The notes under the pieces: model-generated | Database searches by the model: none | Told to the model about the DNA's origin: nothing | What the model saw: the letters and a program-made list of their open reading frames with translations, nothing else | Part shown: positions 51,134-60,122 of the stretch, piece by piece | Position numbering within the stretch: the stretch's first letter is position 1 | Layout: every line of letters starts with the position of its first letter | Source of the DNA: Domibacillus tundrae | GTDB lineage: Bacteria; Bacillota; Bacilli; Bacillales; Domibacillaceae | NCBI RefSeq assembly: GCF_000970675.1 | Contig: NZ_LAJA01000001.1 | Coordinates: 248,001 to 312,000, forward strand | Reading direction: 5' to 3' | Length of the DNA stretch: 64,000 bases | Translations under genes and position numbers: made by a program

Positions 51134-51250
51134 CGGTCGGAAAAAAAAGTGTAATGGTCGAATTCCGCACCGTGGCGGTCGGAAAAATCGTTTATCGACC
51201 GTGGCGTAAAAGAATTCGGCCGTCAGCGACATTTATTCGATCGTCAGCAA
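51134..51250 (+). repeat. Phased array of six CGGTCG/CGACCG-type motifs
   Basis: Units start at 51134 (CGGTCGGAAA), 51155 (TGGTCGAATT), 51176 (CGGTCGGAAA), 51196 (CGACCGTGGC), 51217 (CGGCCGTCAG) and 51238 (CGATCGTCAG), spaced 21, 21, 20, 21 and 21. Starts six bases after the hxlR stop. The first three and last three units form two sub-families. Confidence 0.65.
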
Positions 51251-51253
51251 GAC

Positions 51254-51292
51254 AAAAAGCTGTCTCTGCAAAAACCAAGACAGCTTTTTTTG
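51254..51292 (-). terminator. Terminator of the yvrJ-like gene
   Basis: AAAAGCTGTCT / AGACAGCTTTT arms with T/A runs on both sides. Confidence 0.8.
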
Positions 51293-51295
51293 TTG

Positions 51296-51433
51296 TTATT
51301 CTTTCATTTTTTCAGGCAGATTCTGAATGGACTGAATGACGCCATCGAGTTTCGTTTCAATCCGATACAGCAGGTAAAATGTGACAGCAATCGGAAATCC
51401 AACATCTTGAATAAGCGGCAAAATCGTTTCCAT
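51296..51433 (-). CDS. YvrJ-family small membrane protein
   Basis: 45 residues (METILPLIQDVGFPIAVTFY, then LLYRIETKLDGVIQSIQNLP) from ATG 51433 behind GGAGGGA. One membrane helix and a short amphipathic tail, as in YvrJ proteins. Usually found with DUF1659/DUF2922 genes; here those are 2.6 kb away with two unrelated operons between. Function unknown. Confidence 0.85.
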   Translation of the reverse strand: METILPLIQDVGFPIAVTFYLLYRIETKLDGVIQSIQNLPEKMKE

Positions 51434-51607
51434 AAAGCAATCCCTCCTTTCTAGTTGTTATATACAGTGAATGCGCTGAAATCGAAACCGGACCGGGCAG
51501 ATCAGTAGAAATAGTATGCATTCGTATAGAATCTATGAAGCGGTTCCGCTGCTGAAAAAGAAATTCAACGACTCGATCTCTATGGATAAACACAAAAATG
51601 CGAAAAG

Positions 51608-51634
51608 ACACCGTGAAGCAGCTGTTCACGGTGT
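51608..51634 (-). terminator. Hairpin at the end of the diguanylate cyclase gene
   Basis: ACACCGTGAA / TTCACGGTGT perfect 10-bp arms, overlapping the last codons. Confidence 0.7.
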
Positions 51635-53278
51635 AATTGATTCATAGACTGTGGTCCGGGCACGTCCTTTTCGCTTCGAATAATAAAGTGCTTCGTCCGC
51701 TTTACGGATTAAAAGGGCCGGGTCGTCACCAAGATTCGGTATCAGTGTCGCGCCGCCGATGCTGACGGTGATGACCTTATCTTTCGCATCTTCGTGCAAA
51801 AGAGCGAGATTTTCCACAGCGCAGCGGATTTTTTCAGCGAGTCCGAAGCTTTCCACAGGCACGCCGGGCGGCAAAATAACGGCCAGCTCTTCACCACCGT
51901 AGCGCGCGGCCACGGTACCGGTTTCTTTCGCAATCATGTCAACAGTTTCCGACACACGCCGCAGCGCTTTATCGCCAGCATCATGGCCATACCGATCGTT
52001 GTATTTTTTAAAGAAGTCGATATCCAGCAAAAGCAGGGACATCGGCTTTTTTTGTGTAATCGCTTCTTCCCATGTCAGCCCCAGTACATCATCAAAATAA
52101 CGCCGGTTGCCGATGCCGGTCAAACTGTCACTAAGCGACAGCCGCGTGAGCATTTCATTTGCCTGCCGCAAATTTTTTTCCGCTTGCTTTCGCAGCGAGA
52201 ATTCTTGTTCAAGCGACTGGGCCATTTGATTGTAAGCGCCATTCAATGCTTTAAATTCGTCAAGGGACTTGGCCGCTGCACCTTCAGAGATTCGGTGCTT
52301 ATAGTTGCCGAGACGGATGATAACCGTTGCTTCAAGCAGCCGGTGAATCGGAAACATAATTTGCTGCACCAAAAGATTAATGACACAGTACGCCAAAATA
52401 AATATAAACAATAAAATAGCACCCATCATCCAGATTGTACGCCAAAACGCCCCATTGATTTCTTTTGTGGCTACTTCGCCGATGAGAAGCCACTGACTGC
52501 CATGAAGCCATCGGTATTGACCGATTACATTTTCACCTGCCGCACTTTTGTAGGATCGGTCTATCGATTCACCGTTTTCTGCGAGACGGAATATGATGGC
52601 TTCCGCGAGTGAATATGGATCGGCTTCCGTTCTGCGTGACAAAACAATGCCGGTTTCATCCGTTAAATAAAAACGGCCCGTTTCTCCGTAGGATGTTTTA
52701 TTGACGATAGACGCGATGGCCTCAAGTGTAACCGTTCCCGCCAGTACGCCGTCTGTTACGCCTTGTTCATTAAAAAGCGGGGCTGAAAAGACAATCACTG
52801 GCTCTTGGTCGCTGCGCCGTCGGATGGCACTGCTCGTAAAAGATTCACCGGCAAGCGCAGCCTGGAAATACTCACGATGCGCAGCATTCACTGTGTCAAT
52901 CGCTTTCGGGTCATTGGTCGCATAAATAATTTGCCCGTCCATATTCAAAACAGACATATTATCAAACACCTGGTTATCACGATCCGTAAAATGCTGGATT
53001 TGCTTATAAAGGGATGAGCGTGACTGGGGGAGGGAAGCCATCACAGCTGCTTCTTCGGATCGTTCGTTCAGCCAGTTGTCCATCGCCTGCTGCTGCATAT
53101 CGAGCACTTCATTCAAATGTTTATACGTTTCTTGTTCACGATCGTCGTAGACAAACGCGGCGAGCGGCAAAACAGCCAGCAGCCCGCCGACCAACAGCAA
53201 AAAGACAGTAATAACTAAAAAGCGGCCCTTAATTGTATTAGTGGACTGTAAATGAAACCGCCTCGCCAGCTCCAACAC
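51626..53278 (-). CDS. Membrane diguanylate cyclase with Cache sensor
   Basis: 550 residues. TM1 (18-43), extracellular double-Cache-like domain (about 50-280, YATNDPKAIDTVNAAHREYF, GRFYLTDETGIVLSRR), TM2 (about 281-305), HAMP-like linker, coiled coil, then GGDEF domain with active site GGEEL at 461-465 and the metal site LLLDIDFFKKYNDRYGHDAG. No RxxD inhibitory site is seen five residues upstream of GGEEL. Should make cyclic di-GMP in response to an external ligand. A broken paralogue follows upstream in tandem. Confidence 0.9.
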   Translation of the reverse strand: MLELARRFHLQSTNTIKGRFLVITVFLLLVGGLLAVLPLAAFVYDDREQETYKHLNEVLDMQQQAMDNWLNERSEEAAVMASLPQSRSSLYKQIQHFTDRDNQVFDNMSVLNMDGQIIYATNDPKAIDTVNAAHREYFQAALAGESFTSSAIRRRSDQEPVIVFSAPLFNEQGVTDGVLAGTVTLEAIASIVNKTSYGETGRFYLTDETGIVLSRRTEADPYSLAEAIIFRLAENGESIDRSYKSAAGENVIGQYRWLHGSQWLLIGEVATKEINGAFWRTIWMMGAILLFIFILAYCVINLLVQQIMFPIHRLLEATVIIRLGNYKHRISEGAAAKSLDEFKALNGAYNQMAQSLEQEFSLRKQAEKNLRQANEMLTRLSLSDSLTGIGNRRYFDDVLGLTWEEAITQKKPMSLLLLDIDFFKKYNDRYGHDAGDKALRRVSETVDMIAKETGTVAARYGGEELAVILPPGVPVESFGLAEKIRCAVENLALLHEDAKDKVITVSIGGATLIPNLGDDPALLIRKADEALYYSKRKGRARTTVYESITP

Positions 53279-53390
53279 GCGCCACCCTCCTCCTTTATAC
53301 CTCTTTTTATTTTACAATTATTATGAAAATTTATCTATTATATTTCCAAAATATTTATTTAAATAAGAAAAAAGAGCCACTAAAAAAGAA

Positions 53391-54636
53391 TCAGGTCTCT
53401 AAAGGATTGATCGTTATTTTTCCGCGGCCGAGCTGTTTAGATTTGTACAATGCTTTATCAGCGTACTGAATAAGCAGCCGCGGGGACAGAATGGGAGATG
53501 GAGTCATTGTGGCGATGCCGACACTGACTGATAAAACGCCTGTCGGTGATGATATATGCGGGATGTTCAGCTGTTGAATCGCGGCTAAAAGATCCACACC
53601 AATTGTATGTACGTCCTTTTGGGATCCAGGTGGAAGAATCATTGCTAATTCCTCGCCGCCATAACGCGCAGTGAATAAGCCGTATTTTTGCGCTGTTTCA
53701 TCCAGTGCCGCCGCCACAAGCTGAAGAGCACGGTCGCCAGTATCATGGCCGTAATGATCGTTATACATTTTAAAAAAATCTATGTCGAGCAGGAAAAGTG
53801 ACAAGGGCTGTCCAGATTTAGATGCGGTATGAAACAGCGAAGCCAGCTTCTCGTCAAAATAGCGCCGGTTGCCGATGCCGGTCAGTCCATCGCTTAAAGA
53901 CAAACGCCGCAGCTGTTCATTTGTCCGGCGCATGTCTTCTTCAGCGTGCAAGCGGAGGTCTTGTTCTTTTTGAAGATCACTTGCCATGTCATTATACGCT
54001 CTGCCCAGCTCACTGAACTCTTTTGCCGAATGGGTCATCGCGTTTTCGTCAATCCGATGATCATAATGACCTTTGCGCAAAATAGACGTTCCTTCAAGCA
54101 ATGCCTGGATTGGCCTGGTTATTTGCTGGATTAAATGGCGTGTGAAAAAATAGGAAATAAAGAAAACAAATAAAAGAATGATGGCCATGAAAAACAGTGT
54201 ATCGTGGAACGGCTGTTCAATTTCCGCTGTCGATACTTCACTGATCAGCACCCACTCTTCCTGATTGATCCACGTATACTGACCGAGCGATTCAACACCA
54301 TTTGCATTTACATACGGTTCTGTCCGTTTTTTATGTTGAAGCGCATCTTGAAACAAGCCGGTATTTTTCATGGAAGCCGGAAATGTATTGGATGAAGCGC
54401 TGAGTATTAATATCGCGTATCAGCTCATCCTGCCATTCACTGAGGAGCTCACTTTGCATATGAAGCACTCCATTTAAATTCAGAAGTGCATCCTCTTCAC
54501 GCTGCTCTTGAACAAAAATCAACAGCGGCAAAATAGACAGCAGTCCACCGAACAAAATTAAAAACGCAATGCCGGTAAAAAAACGTCCTTTGAGCGTCGT
54601 TAACATCCAATCATACATGCGTGAAACTAGCCTCAT
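53391..54636 (-). pseudogene. Diguanylate cyclase paralogue lacking its Cache domain, frameshifted
   Basis: Reading from 54636: the first ~95 codons (TM1 and start of the sensor) match the tandem paralogue at 51626 up to its residue ~93, then the frame ends at 54331. In another frame, from ~54371, the protein resumes at the equivalent of paralogue residue ~225 and continues through TM2 and an intact GGDEF domain with GGEEL. So about 130 sensor residues are deleted and the frame is broken. ATG 54371 could still make a 326-residue protein with TM2 and the cyclase domain, which would be unregulated. Confidence 0.8.
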
Positions 54637-54741
54637 TTTTTCTCCTCCACCGCGTTTCTCTTTTTTATTGTAACAAATTCACTGAAAAGGTATCGTTTTC
54701 TCTTCATTTTCTGTATATGAAAAATAAAAGGGGTTTTCCTC

Positions 54742-55470
54742 ATGTCAAAACTCATCCAACACGAACGGCCGCTCCTTATTTTACCGGAGCTTGCGGCTGA
54801 AATTGGGTTAAATGAAGCCATTATTTTGCAGCAAATTCACTACTGGATCGATAAAAAGAAACACGTTATTGAAGGAAAGAGCTGGGTGTACAATACATAC
54901 GAAGACTGGCAGAAGCAGTTTCCCTTTTGGAGTGTGACGACCATTAGCCGGACGCTCAAAAGCCTGGAGAAGCAGGGGCTTATTTTAACCGGGAATTTCA
55001 ATATAATGGCATTTGATAAAACGAAATGGTACACGATTCAGTACGACGCAATCGGTCAATTTGACCGGACGAATGAGCCAGAACGGCCAGGCGATGCAGC
55101 CACGTTGGACAGCCCTATACCAGAGAAGAACAAACAAAAGACTTCAACAGCAGATTCTTCTTTATCGGAACGCGCCAAATTTGAACAATCACTTGGAAAA
55201 GAAAAGGTGACCGAAGCGATTAGCATCGCCAAAGCAAAAGGGATTACAGCATGGGCATACGTAAGCAAAATTTTGTGCAATTGGGAAAACGATCGTCAAC
55301 GCACAAAAAAACCAGTCCGGCAAGAAAAGCTGCCAGGCTGGTTTAAAAAACAAGAAACAATGGACATGCCGGATATGGATTTTGAAAAAGACCGTGAAGC
55401 GTTAAGGCGCGAGCTCGCCGCACGCTTCGAGCAAAAGGTCGACAATATGGACGGCACGGACGCTGTCTGA
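54742..55470 (+). CDS. DnaD-like replication/phage-type protein
   Basis: 242 residues from ATG 54742. N-terminal winged helix as in phage replication-initiation proteins (AEIGLNEAIILQQIHYWIDK, FWSVTTISRTLKSLEKQGL), then a variable linker and a C-terminal helical DnaD/DnaB_2-like piece (ISIAKAKGITAWAYVSKILC). No other phage gene is nearby, so it is an orphan, perhaps a prophage relic or domesticated gene. Its last 69 bp overlap the end of glcF on the opposite strand. Confidence 0.7.
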   Translation: MSKLIQHERPLLILPELAAEIGLNEAIILQQIHYWIDKKKHVIEGKSWVYNTYEDWQKQFPFWSVTTISRTLKSLEKQGLILTGNFNIMAFDKTKWYTIQYDAIGQFDRTNEPERPGDAATLDSPIPEKNKQKTSTADSSLSERAKFEQSLGKEKVTEAISIAKAKGITAWAYVSKILCNWENDRQRTKKPVRQEKLPGWFKKQETMDMPDMDFEKDREALRRELAARFEQKVDNMDGTDAV

Positions 55471-56739
55471 TAAGCCTTCTCGTTCAATGCCAAGCTTCAT
55501 TTGCAGCAGGCAGCCCGGATTGGCGGTGACAATCGTATGCGCATTTGTTGCTTTTGCTTTGTCCATTTTATGGTCGAGAATTTGCATCGACATCTCGCTT
55601 TCGACAATGTTGTAGATGCCGGCGGACCCGCAGCACGAGTCGGCATTGTCCATTTCGCGGTACTCTGCGCCCGTGATCGACTGCATTAACACACGCGGGG
55701 CGATATGGGTGTGCATGACGTTGCGCAAATGACACGAATCCTGGTACGTAATGACCTGTGGATTTACGTTTAGCCCAACGCGTTCATGGAAATTCAGTTC
55801 AAACAAAATTTGCGTAATGTCTTTAATCTTCGCTGTAAACGCTTTGGCGCGTTCGCTGTAGTCAGGATCGTCTTTTAGGAGGTGATCGTAGTCGATTAAA
55901 AACGCTCCGCAGCCGCCGGCGTTTGTAATAATAAAGTCCGCATTTGTTTGTTCAAACGCGTCGATGTTACGCTTGGCAAGTTCTTTGGCGCCATCCTTTT
56001 CGCCACTATGGCCGTGAAGCGCGCCGCAGCAATTCTGCCCGTCTGGAATAACGATGTCGCAGCCCGCTTTTTGCAAAAGCTTCACGGTGGCATTGTTTGT
56101 ATCTAAAAACATGGTGTCCATTAAGCAGCCGGAGAAAAAAGCGACTGTTGCTTTTTTTTCAGCCAATGCAGTAAAAGAACGTCCGCGCTTTTTCATGTCG
56201 CTTCGCTTCGGTACAGCAGGAAGGGCGCGCTCCATCGCCTGCATGCTATCTGGAAACAGCTTCATAAAGCCGAGTTTTCGCGCTGTTTTTTGCAAGCCGC
56301 TCCGCTGGTAAATGCCGAGCAGGGTAACCGCGTGTTCCATCCGGTTTTGGTGTGGGAACAAGCCTTCAAACACCGTTTTACGGATTGCTTTTGTCTGCGG
56401 CTTAAATTCATTATGATCGGCGAAAATACTACGTGCTTCTTCAAGCAAATGGCCATAGTTGACGCCTGCCGGACAAACGGGCTCACACGCCCGGCAGCCG
56501 AGGCATAAGTTCAGTGACCTTTCGACTTCTTCGTCTGGTGCGATCAGTCCGTCATGGACCGCTTTCATGAGTGCGATCCGTCCACGCGGCGACTGGCTTT
56601 CATCAAAGCCGGTTTCGATGTATGTCGGACAAGAGGGGAGGCAGAAGCCGCATCGCATGCAGTTGAGGAGCTCGCCTTCGTCCATGCGCAGGCTGAATTG
56701 TTCTTGAATGGCTTTTTCGCGTACTGTCATCGTTGTCAT
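55402..56739 (-). CDS. glcF: Glycolate oxidase iron-sulfur subunit GlcF
   Basis: 445 residues. Two 4Fe-4S motifs near the N-terminus (MRCGFCLPSCP and LCLGCRACEPVCP) and two CCG domains (CCGALHG, SCCGSAGIY). Passes electrons from the GlcD flavoprotein to the respiratory chain. Start overlaps glcD by four bases. The 3' end overlaps the convergent DnaD-like gene by 69 bp. Same order as ysfB-ysfC-ysfD of B. subtilis. Confidence 0.92.
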   Translation of the reverse strand: MTTMTVREKAIQEQFSLRMDEGELLNCMRCGFCLPSCPTYIETGFDESQSPRGRIALMKAVHDGLIAPDEEVERSLNLCLGCRACEPVCPAGVNYGHLLEEARSIFADHNEFKPQTKAIRKTVFEGLFPHQNRMEHAVTLLGIYQRSGLQKTARKLGFMKLFPDSMQAMERALPAVPKRSDMKKRGRSFTALAEKKATVAFFSGCLMDTMFLDTNNATVKLLQKAGCDIVIPDGQNCCGALHGHSGEKDGAKELAKRNIDAFEQTNADFIITNAGGCGAFLIDYDHLLKDDPDYSERAKAFTAKIKDITQILFELNFHERVGLNVNPQVITYQDSCHLRNVMHTHIAPRVLMQSITGAEYREMDNADSCCGSAGIYNIVESEMSMQILDHKMDKAKATNAHTIVTANPGCLLQMKLGIEREGLSDSVRAVHIVDLLLEACGELAP

Positions 56740-58148
56740 TGTGTCACCACCACCCGTTTTCTCGTTTCTTTTGCAAACATTTTGCCCGGGTTCATGATGT
56801 TGTCCGGATCAAACGAATGCTTGATTGCTTTCATAATGGCAATGCCTTCCGGACCCATTTTCCATTCCAAGTACGGTGCTTTCATCATGCCGACACCGTG
56901 CTCGCCGGTAATCGTGCCGCCGAGTTCAATCGCTTTTGCGAAAATATCCGCAAATGCCGCTTCGACCCGTTCCATTTCATCATGGTCGCGTGCGTCAGTC
57001 GGACACGTCGGATGCAGGTTTCCGTCGCCGGCGTGGCCGAACGTGGCAATGCGTACGTTATGTTTTTCCGCAATCTCATTGATTGCTTTCACCATGTTGG
57101 CGATTTCCGAACGTGGCACGGTCGCATCTTCTAAAATCGTTGTCGGCTTTAGCCGGGCGAGAGCGGAAAGAGCGGCTCGCCTTGCGGTTGTAAGCGCCAG
57201 CGCTTCCGCTTCGGTTGCAGCAATCTGCACCGAAACGGCCTGCTCGCGTGTGCAGATCGCAGCCATCTTTTCTATGTCACGTGCGACAATTTCCGGTGGA
57301 CCGTCTTGTTCAATGAGCAGCACGGCTTCAACATCCGTCGGCAAGCCGATTTGAGCAAAATCTTCAACGGCAATGAGTGTCGGCCGGTCCAAAAACTCAA
57401 GCGTCGCCGGAATAATTTTCGCCGCGATGATTTCACTGACGGACTTTGCCGCCGCATCCATGCTGTTATACAGAGCCAGCATCGTTTGTTTCGTTTCCGG
57501 CATCGGAATAAGCTTCAGCGTCGCTTCCGTAATGACGGCAAGCGTGCCTTCTGAGCCGACGAGCAGCCTCGTTAAATCGTAACCGGCCACGTCTTTGGCG
57601 AGCTTGCCGCCGGTCCGGATGATGTCCCCGTTTGGCAAAACCGCCTGGAGCGCCATCACGTAATCGCGTGTTACACCGTATTTTAAGCCGCGCAGGCCGC
57701 CTGAATTTTCGTTAATATTGCCGCCCATCGTCGAAATTTTCATTGAGCTCGGGTCCGGCGGATAAAACAAGCCTTTTTGTTCCACAGCTTTGATCATGTC
57801 GAGCGTGACGACACCCGGCTGCACCGTCACGGTTAAATTTTCTTCATCAATCTCTAAAATATTGTTCATATGTTTAAACAGAAGAACGATGCCGCCTTCA
57901 GAAGGAACCGTCCCGGCCGCGAGATTGGTGCCGGAGCCACGCGGGACAATCGGAATTTTTTTGTCGCGGCAAACGGTTACAATTTGCGCAACTTCTGCCG
58001 TGTTTCGCGGTGCGATAACGGCTTCTGGCATCGATTGGAAGTTCGGCGTCGCGTCGTATGAATACACAAGCCGGCCAGCGGATGACGTGATCACATTTTC
58101 CGCGCCGACGATTGTCTTGAATGTGTTAATCGTTTGAGTAGAAATCAT
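56736..58148 (-). CDS. glcD: Glycolate oxidase FAD subunit GlcD
   Basis: 470 residues behind AAGGAGCG. FAD-binding type-4 domain (IVPRGSGTNLAAGTVPSEGG, GGNINENSGGLRGLKYG) and C-terminal FAD-oxidase domain (FGHAGDGNLHPT, GGTITGEHGVGMMKAPYL). Oxidises glycolate or D-lactate to the 2-keto acid. Operon with glcF and downstream of a CdaR-type regulator on the same strand. Confidence 0.92.
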   Translation of the reverse strand: MISTQTINTFKTIVGAENVITSSAGRLVYSYDATPNFQSMPEAVIAPRNTAEVAQIVTVCRDKKIPIVPRGSGTNLAAGTVPSEGGIVLLFKHMNNILEIDEENLTVTVQPGVVTLDMIKAVEQKGLFYPPDPSSMKISTMGGNINENSGGLRGLKYGVTRDYVMALQAVLPNGDIIRTGGKLAKDVAGYDLTRLLVGSEGTLAVITEATLKLIPMPETKQTMLALYNSMDAAAKSVSEIIAAKIIPATLEFLDRPTLIAVEDFAQIGLPTDVEAVLLIEQDGPPEIVARDIEKMAAICTREQAVSVQIAATEAEALALTTARRAALSALARLKPTTILEDATVPRSEIANMVKAINEIAEKHNVRIATFGHAGDGNLHPTCPTDARDHDEMERVEAAFADIFAKAIELGGTITGEHGVGMMKAPYLEWKMGPEGIAIMKAIKHSFDPDNIMNPGKMFAKETRKRVVVTQ

Positions 58149-58234
58149 GGAATTCGCTCCTTTTTTACTATCATAAGAGCTTTTTATAGCGATTCCTATA
58201 GAGATAAATGAAAAAAAAGCATTTTTTCTCGCTG

Positions 58235-59308
58235 TTATTTTGTGCGTTCATCCAAAAATTGCAGCGCGAGGTACGTAGAAACGGCGTCTTCTGTTTTTCG
58301 CACATTCTGATTAGTCAAGTCCTGCCATTTTTTCAGCCGGTAATGAAGGGTATTAATATGAATGTTCAGTGTCTCGGCCGTTTGTTTCAGTGACATATTT
58401 TGATCGAAAAAGGTCCGCACTGTGTGAATTAATTCATCATGTCCATCCGCTTTCTGCAAAATTCGTTTAATAAATTCCGCTTTCGTTTCAGGACGGATGT
58501 CATGGAGGCAAAGGGAAAGGCGGAGGTCTTGTTCATACACAATACAGCCAGGCTTCGCTGTAAGAAGCGCCCGTTCTGCCTGAGTAAATCCGATCGCTGC
58601 TGTTTCAGGCGTTACGATTTGCCCAACACCGATCCGTCCGCCGGTGAATCCGAGTAATTTTTCCAGCTTAAACCGAAGCACTGCCGCATCATCATGAACA
58701 GTATGAACGAGGAGTATACGGTCATGACCACGGTGGATGAAAAAATCCAGTCCGCGCCCATCATCCCATAAACGTGTCAGCTCGGTCACGCTGCTGTATG
58801 TAAAAGAGGACTTGATCAAAATAAACTGCTTGTCCCGCATGAGATCCACTCCGAAAATAGCTGCTCGCTCACGCAAAGGAGACGACAGTTCATCTGCTTT
58901 CAGCCAGTCATACACAAACGATTCCAGCCCGCGCATGCGCCACTGCCGTTCTTCAGAATAATAGCTTTCCTGCACCAATAGCTCGGTCATTTTCCGCAGC
59001 AGCTCCCCGTATGGCAAAATGGCTTTCGGATCACCGGTAATGCCGATGACGCCAATGACGCGCTTATCGAAAAAAATTGGCAGGTTGAGCCCGTTTTTGA
59101 CTCCTTTCAGCCGTTTTTCATCTTCCTTATAAATAATCATTGTCCGGCGTTCTTTTGCACAAAGCAGCGCGCCCTCATGAAACGTGCCGACGCGTGATTC
59201 ATCGGAACTCGCGATAATAATGCCGTCGATGGATACGATAATGATATCCTCATGAATAAACTTTTTCACATCCGTAATGATGTTCCGGGCCAAAAACGTT
59301 GAAAGCAT
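58235..59308 (-). CDS. CdaR-family regulator of the glycolate genes (YsfB-like)
   Basis: 357 residues behind AGGTGAG. N-terminal sugar-diacid-recognition domain (FIHEDIIIVSIDGIIIASSD, FFDKRVIGVIGITGDPKAIL), a middle GGDEF-like fold, and a C-terminal PucR-type HTH (SLKQTAETLNIHINTLHYRL). Such regulators activate glycolate or glycerate genes. Lies 86 bp upstream of glcD on the same strand, like ysfB. Confidence 0.85.
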   Translation of the reverse strand: MLSTFLARNIITDVKKFIHEDIIIVSIDGIIIASSDESRVGTFHEGALLCAKERRTMIIYKEDEKRLKGVKNGLNLPIFFDKRVIGVIGITGDPKAILPYGELLRKMTELLVQESYYSEERQWRMRGLESFVYDWLKADELSSPLRERAAIFGVDLMRDKQFILIKSSFTYSSVTELTRLWDDGRGLDFFIHRGHDRILLVHTVHDDAAVLRFKLEKLLGFTGGRIGVGQIVTPETAAIGFTQAERALLTAKPGCIVYEQDLRLSLCLHDIRPETKAEFIKRILQKADGHDELIHTVRTFFDQNMSLKQTAETLNIHINTLHYRLKKWQDLTNQNVRKTEDAVSTYLALQFLDERTK

Positions 59309-59435
59309 GTGCTCACCTGCTTTTTCTTCCTAGTGTAGCACACCGAAATGTTCAAAAGAAAAGGAGGGATAAAAGCGGGCGTCATCATGTTTTGTCAAAT
59401 ATGCGAAATGTGCTTCGTATCGTTTATGCGTATAA

Positions 59436-59466
59436 AAACAGCCTTCTCTTGTTCGAGGGCTGCTTT
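59436..59466 (-). terminator. Terminator of the RDD gene
   Basis: Bulged CAGCC/GGCTG stem with T-rich DNA on the minus strand. Confidence 0.5.
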
Positions 59467-59472
59467 CGGACA

Positions 59473-59877
59473 TTAACCATTGCTTGTTTCTTTAACGATT
59501 GTGCCAGCAAACGTATCATGCGGGAACTGAGCGCCGTTTTGCGCTTCAAAGCGGTCCCGGTCCTTGAAATAAACAAGTCCGCTGACGGAATCGCGGTACA
59601 GAATGCGCTTGATAATCTGGCTGGAGGTCAGCGGCGAGCCGTCTTCACTTTCAAGGACAAGCCCCATTTTTTTATAGCCTGTTGTCTGCCCGGTCTTGCG
59701 CAGCTGAATGTATTCCATTCCCCACATTACCATCGTCGGGACGATGACAGAAGAGAGAAACTCGCTTTTAACCTGTTTTTTTCGGCGGAACGCCGCTCCA
59801 GCACCGGTAATGGCCAGGTTGTAAATCAGTTGGTCAATGAGTACTGCTTTTGTGCGCTTTTTCGTTACTTCCTTCAT
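59473..59877 (-). CDS. RDD-family membrane protein
   Basis: 134 residues behind AAGGAGGAG. Starts KRTKAVLIDQLIYNLAITGA, the Arg/Asp-bearing first helix of RDD proteins, followed by a second helix (IVPTMVMWGMEYIQL) and GQTTGYKKMGLVLESEDGSP. Small RDD proteins may act in ion or amino-acid transport, mostly unproven. Monocistronic. Confidence 0.75.
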   Translation of the reverse strand: MKEVTKKRTKAVLIDQLIYNLAITGAGAAFRRKKQVKSEFLSSVIVPTMVMWGMEYIQLRKTGQTTGYKKMGLVLESEDGSPLTSSQIIKRILYRDSVSGLVYFKDRDRFEAQNGAQFPHDTFAGTIVKETSNG

Positions 59878-59937
59878 TTTTCTCCTCCTTTTCCAATTTA
59901 TTTCTCTTTTTCAAAACAAAAAAACGCATACTGATTT

Positions 59938-59972
59938 ATGAAAAAAAGTGTCCCGCCGGAAGCGGAACACTT
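59938..59972 (-). terminator. Terminator of the 46-residue gene
   Basis: AAAGTGTCCCGC / GCGGAACACTTT stem with one mismatch; T-run on the minus strand. Confidence 0.8.
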
Positions 59973-59975
59973 TGA

Positions 59976-60116
59976 TTACATGCGCCGGTTTTCGACGCTT
60001 TTCATTCGGTTTTGGTCGTCCGGTTCGCGGCTTTTGTCTTTAATGCGCTCGTTTGTTTCGATTTGTATTTGTTTAGTGTTTTTCACAAATGTTTCATCAT
60101 ATTTTTTTTCATCCAT
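59976..60116 (-). CDS. Small hydrophilic protein, 46 residues
   Basis: ATG 60116 behind AAGGAGTGAT. Highly charged, lysine/glutamate/arginine-rich (MDEKKYDETFVKNTKQIQIE start, KSVENRRM end), no hydrophobic segment. A good ribosome site and a terminator make it a likely gene. Family not recognised; it lies six bases after cgoX and may be co-transcribed with it. Confidence 0.7.
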   Translation of the reverse strand: MDEKKYDETFVKNTKQIQIETNERIKDKSREPDDQNRMKSVENRRM

Positions 60117-60122
60117 TAGGGA

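Noticed and set aside
51357-51629. 90-codon frame on the minus strand
   Set aside because: It covers the yvrJ-like gene in another frame, has no ribosome site, and its composition is not protein-like.
56554-57354. 266-codon frame on the plus strand over glcD/glcF
   Set aside because: Lies opposite two well-conserved enzyme genes and has no family resemblance or ribosome site.
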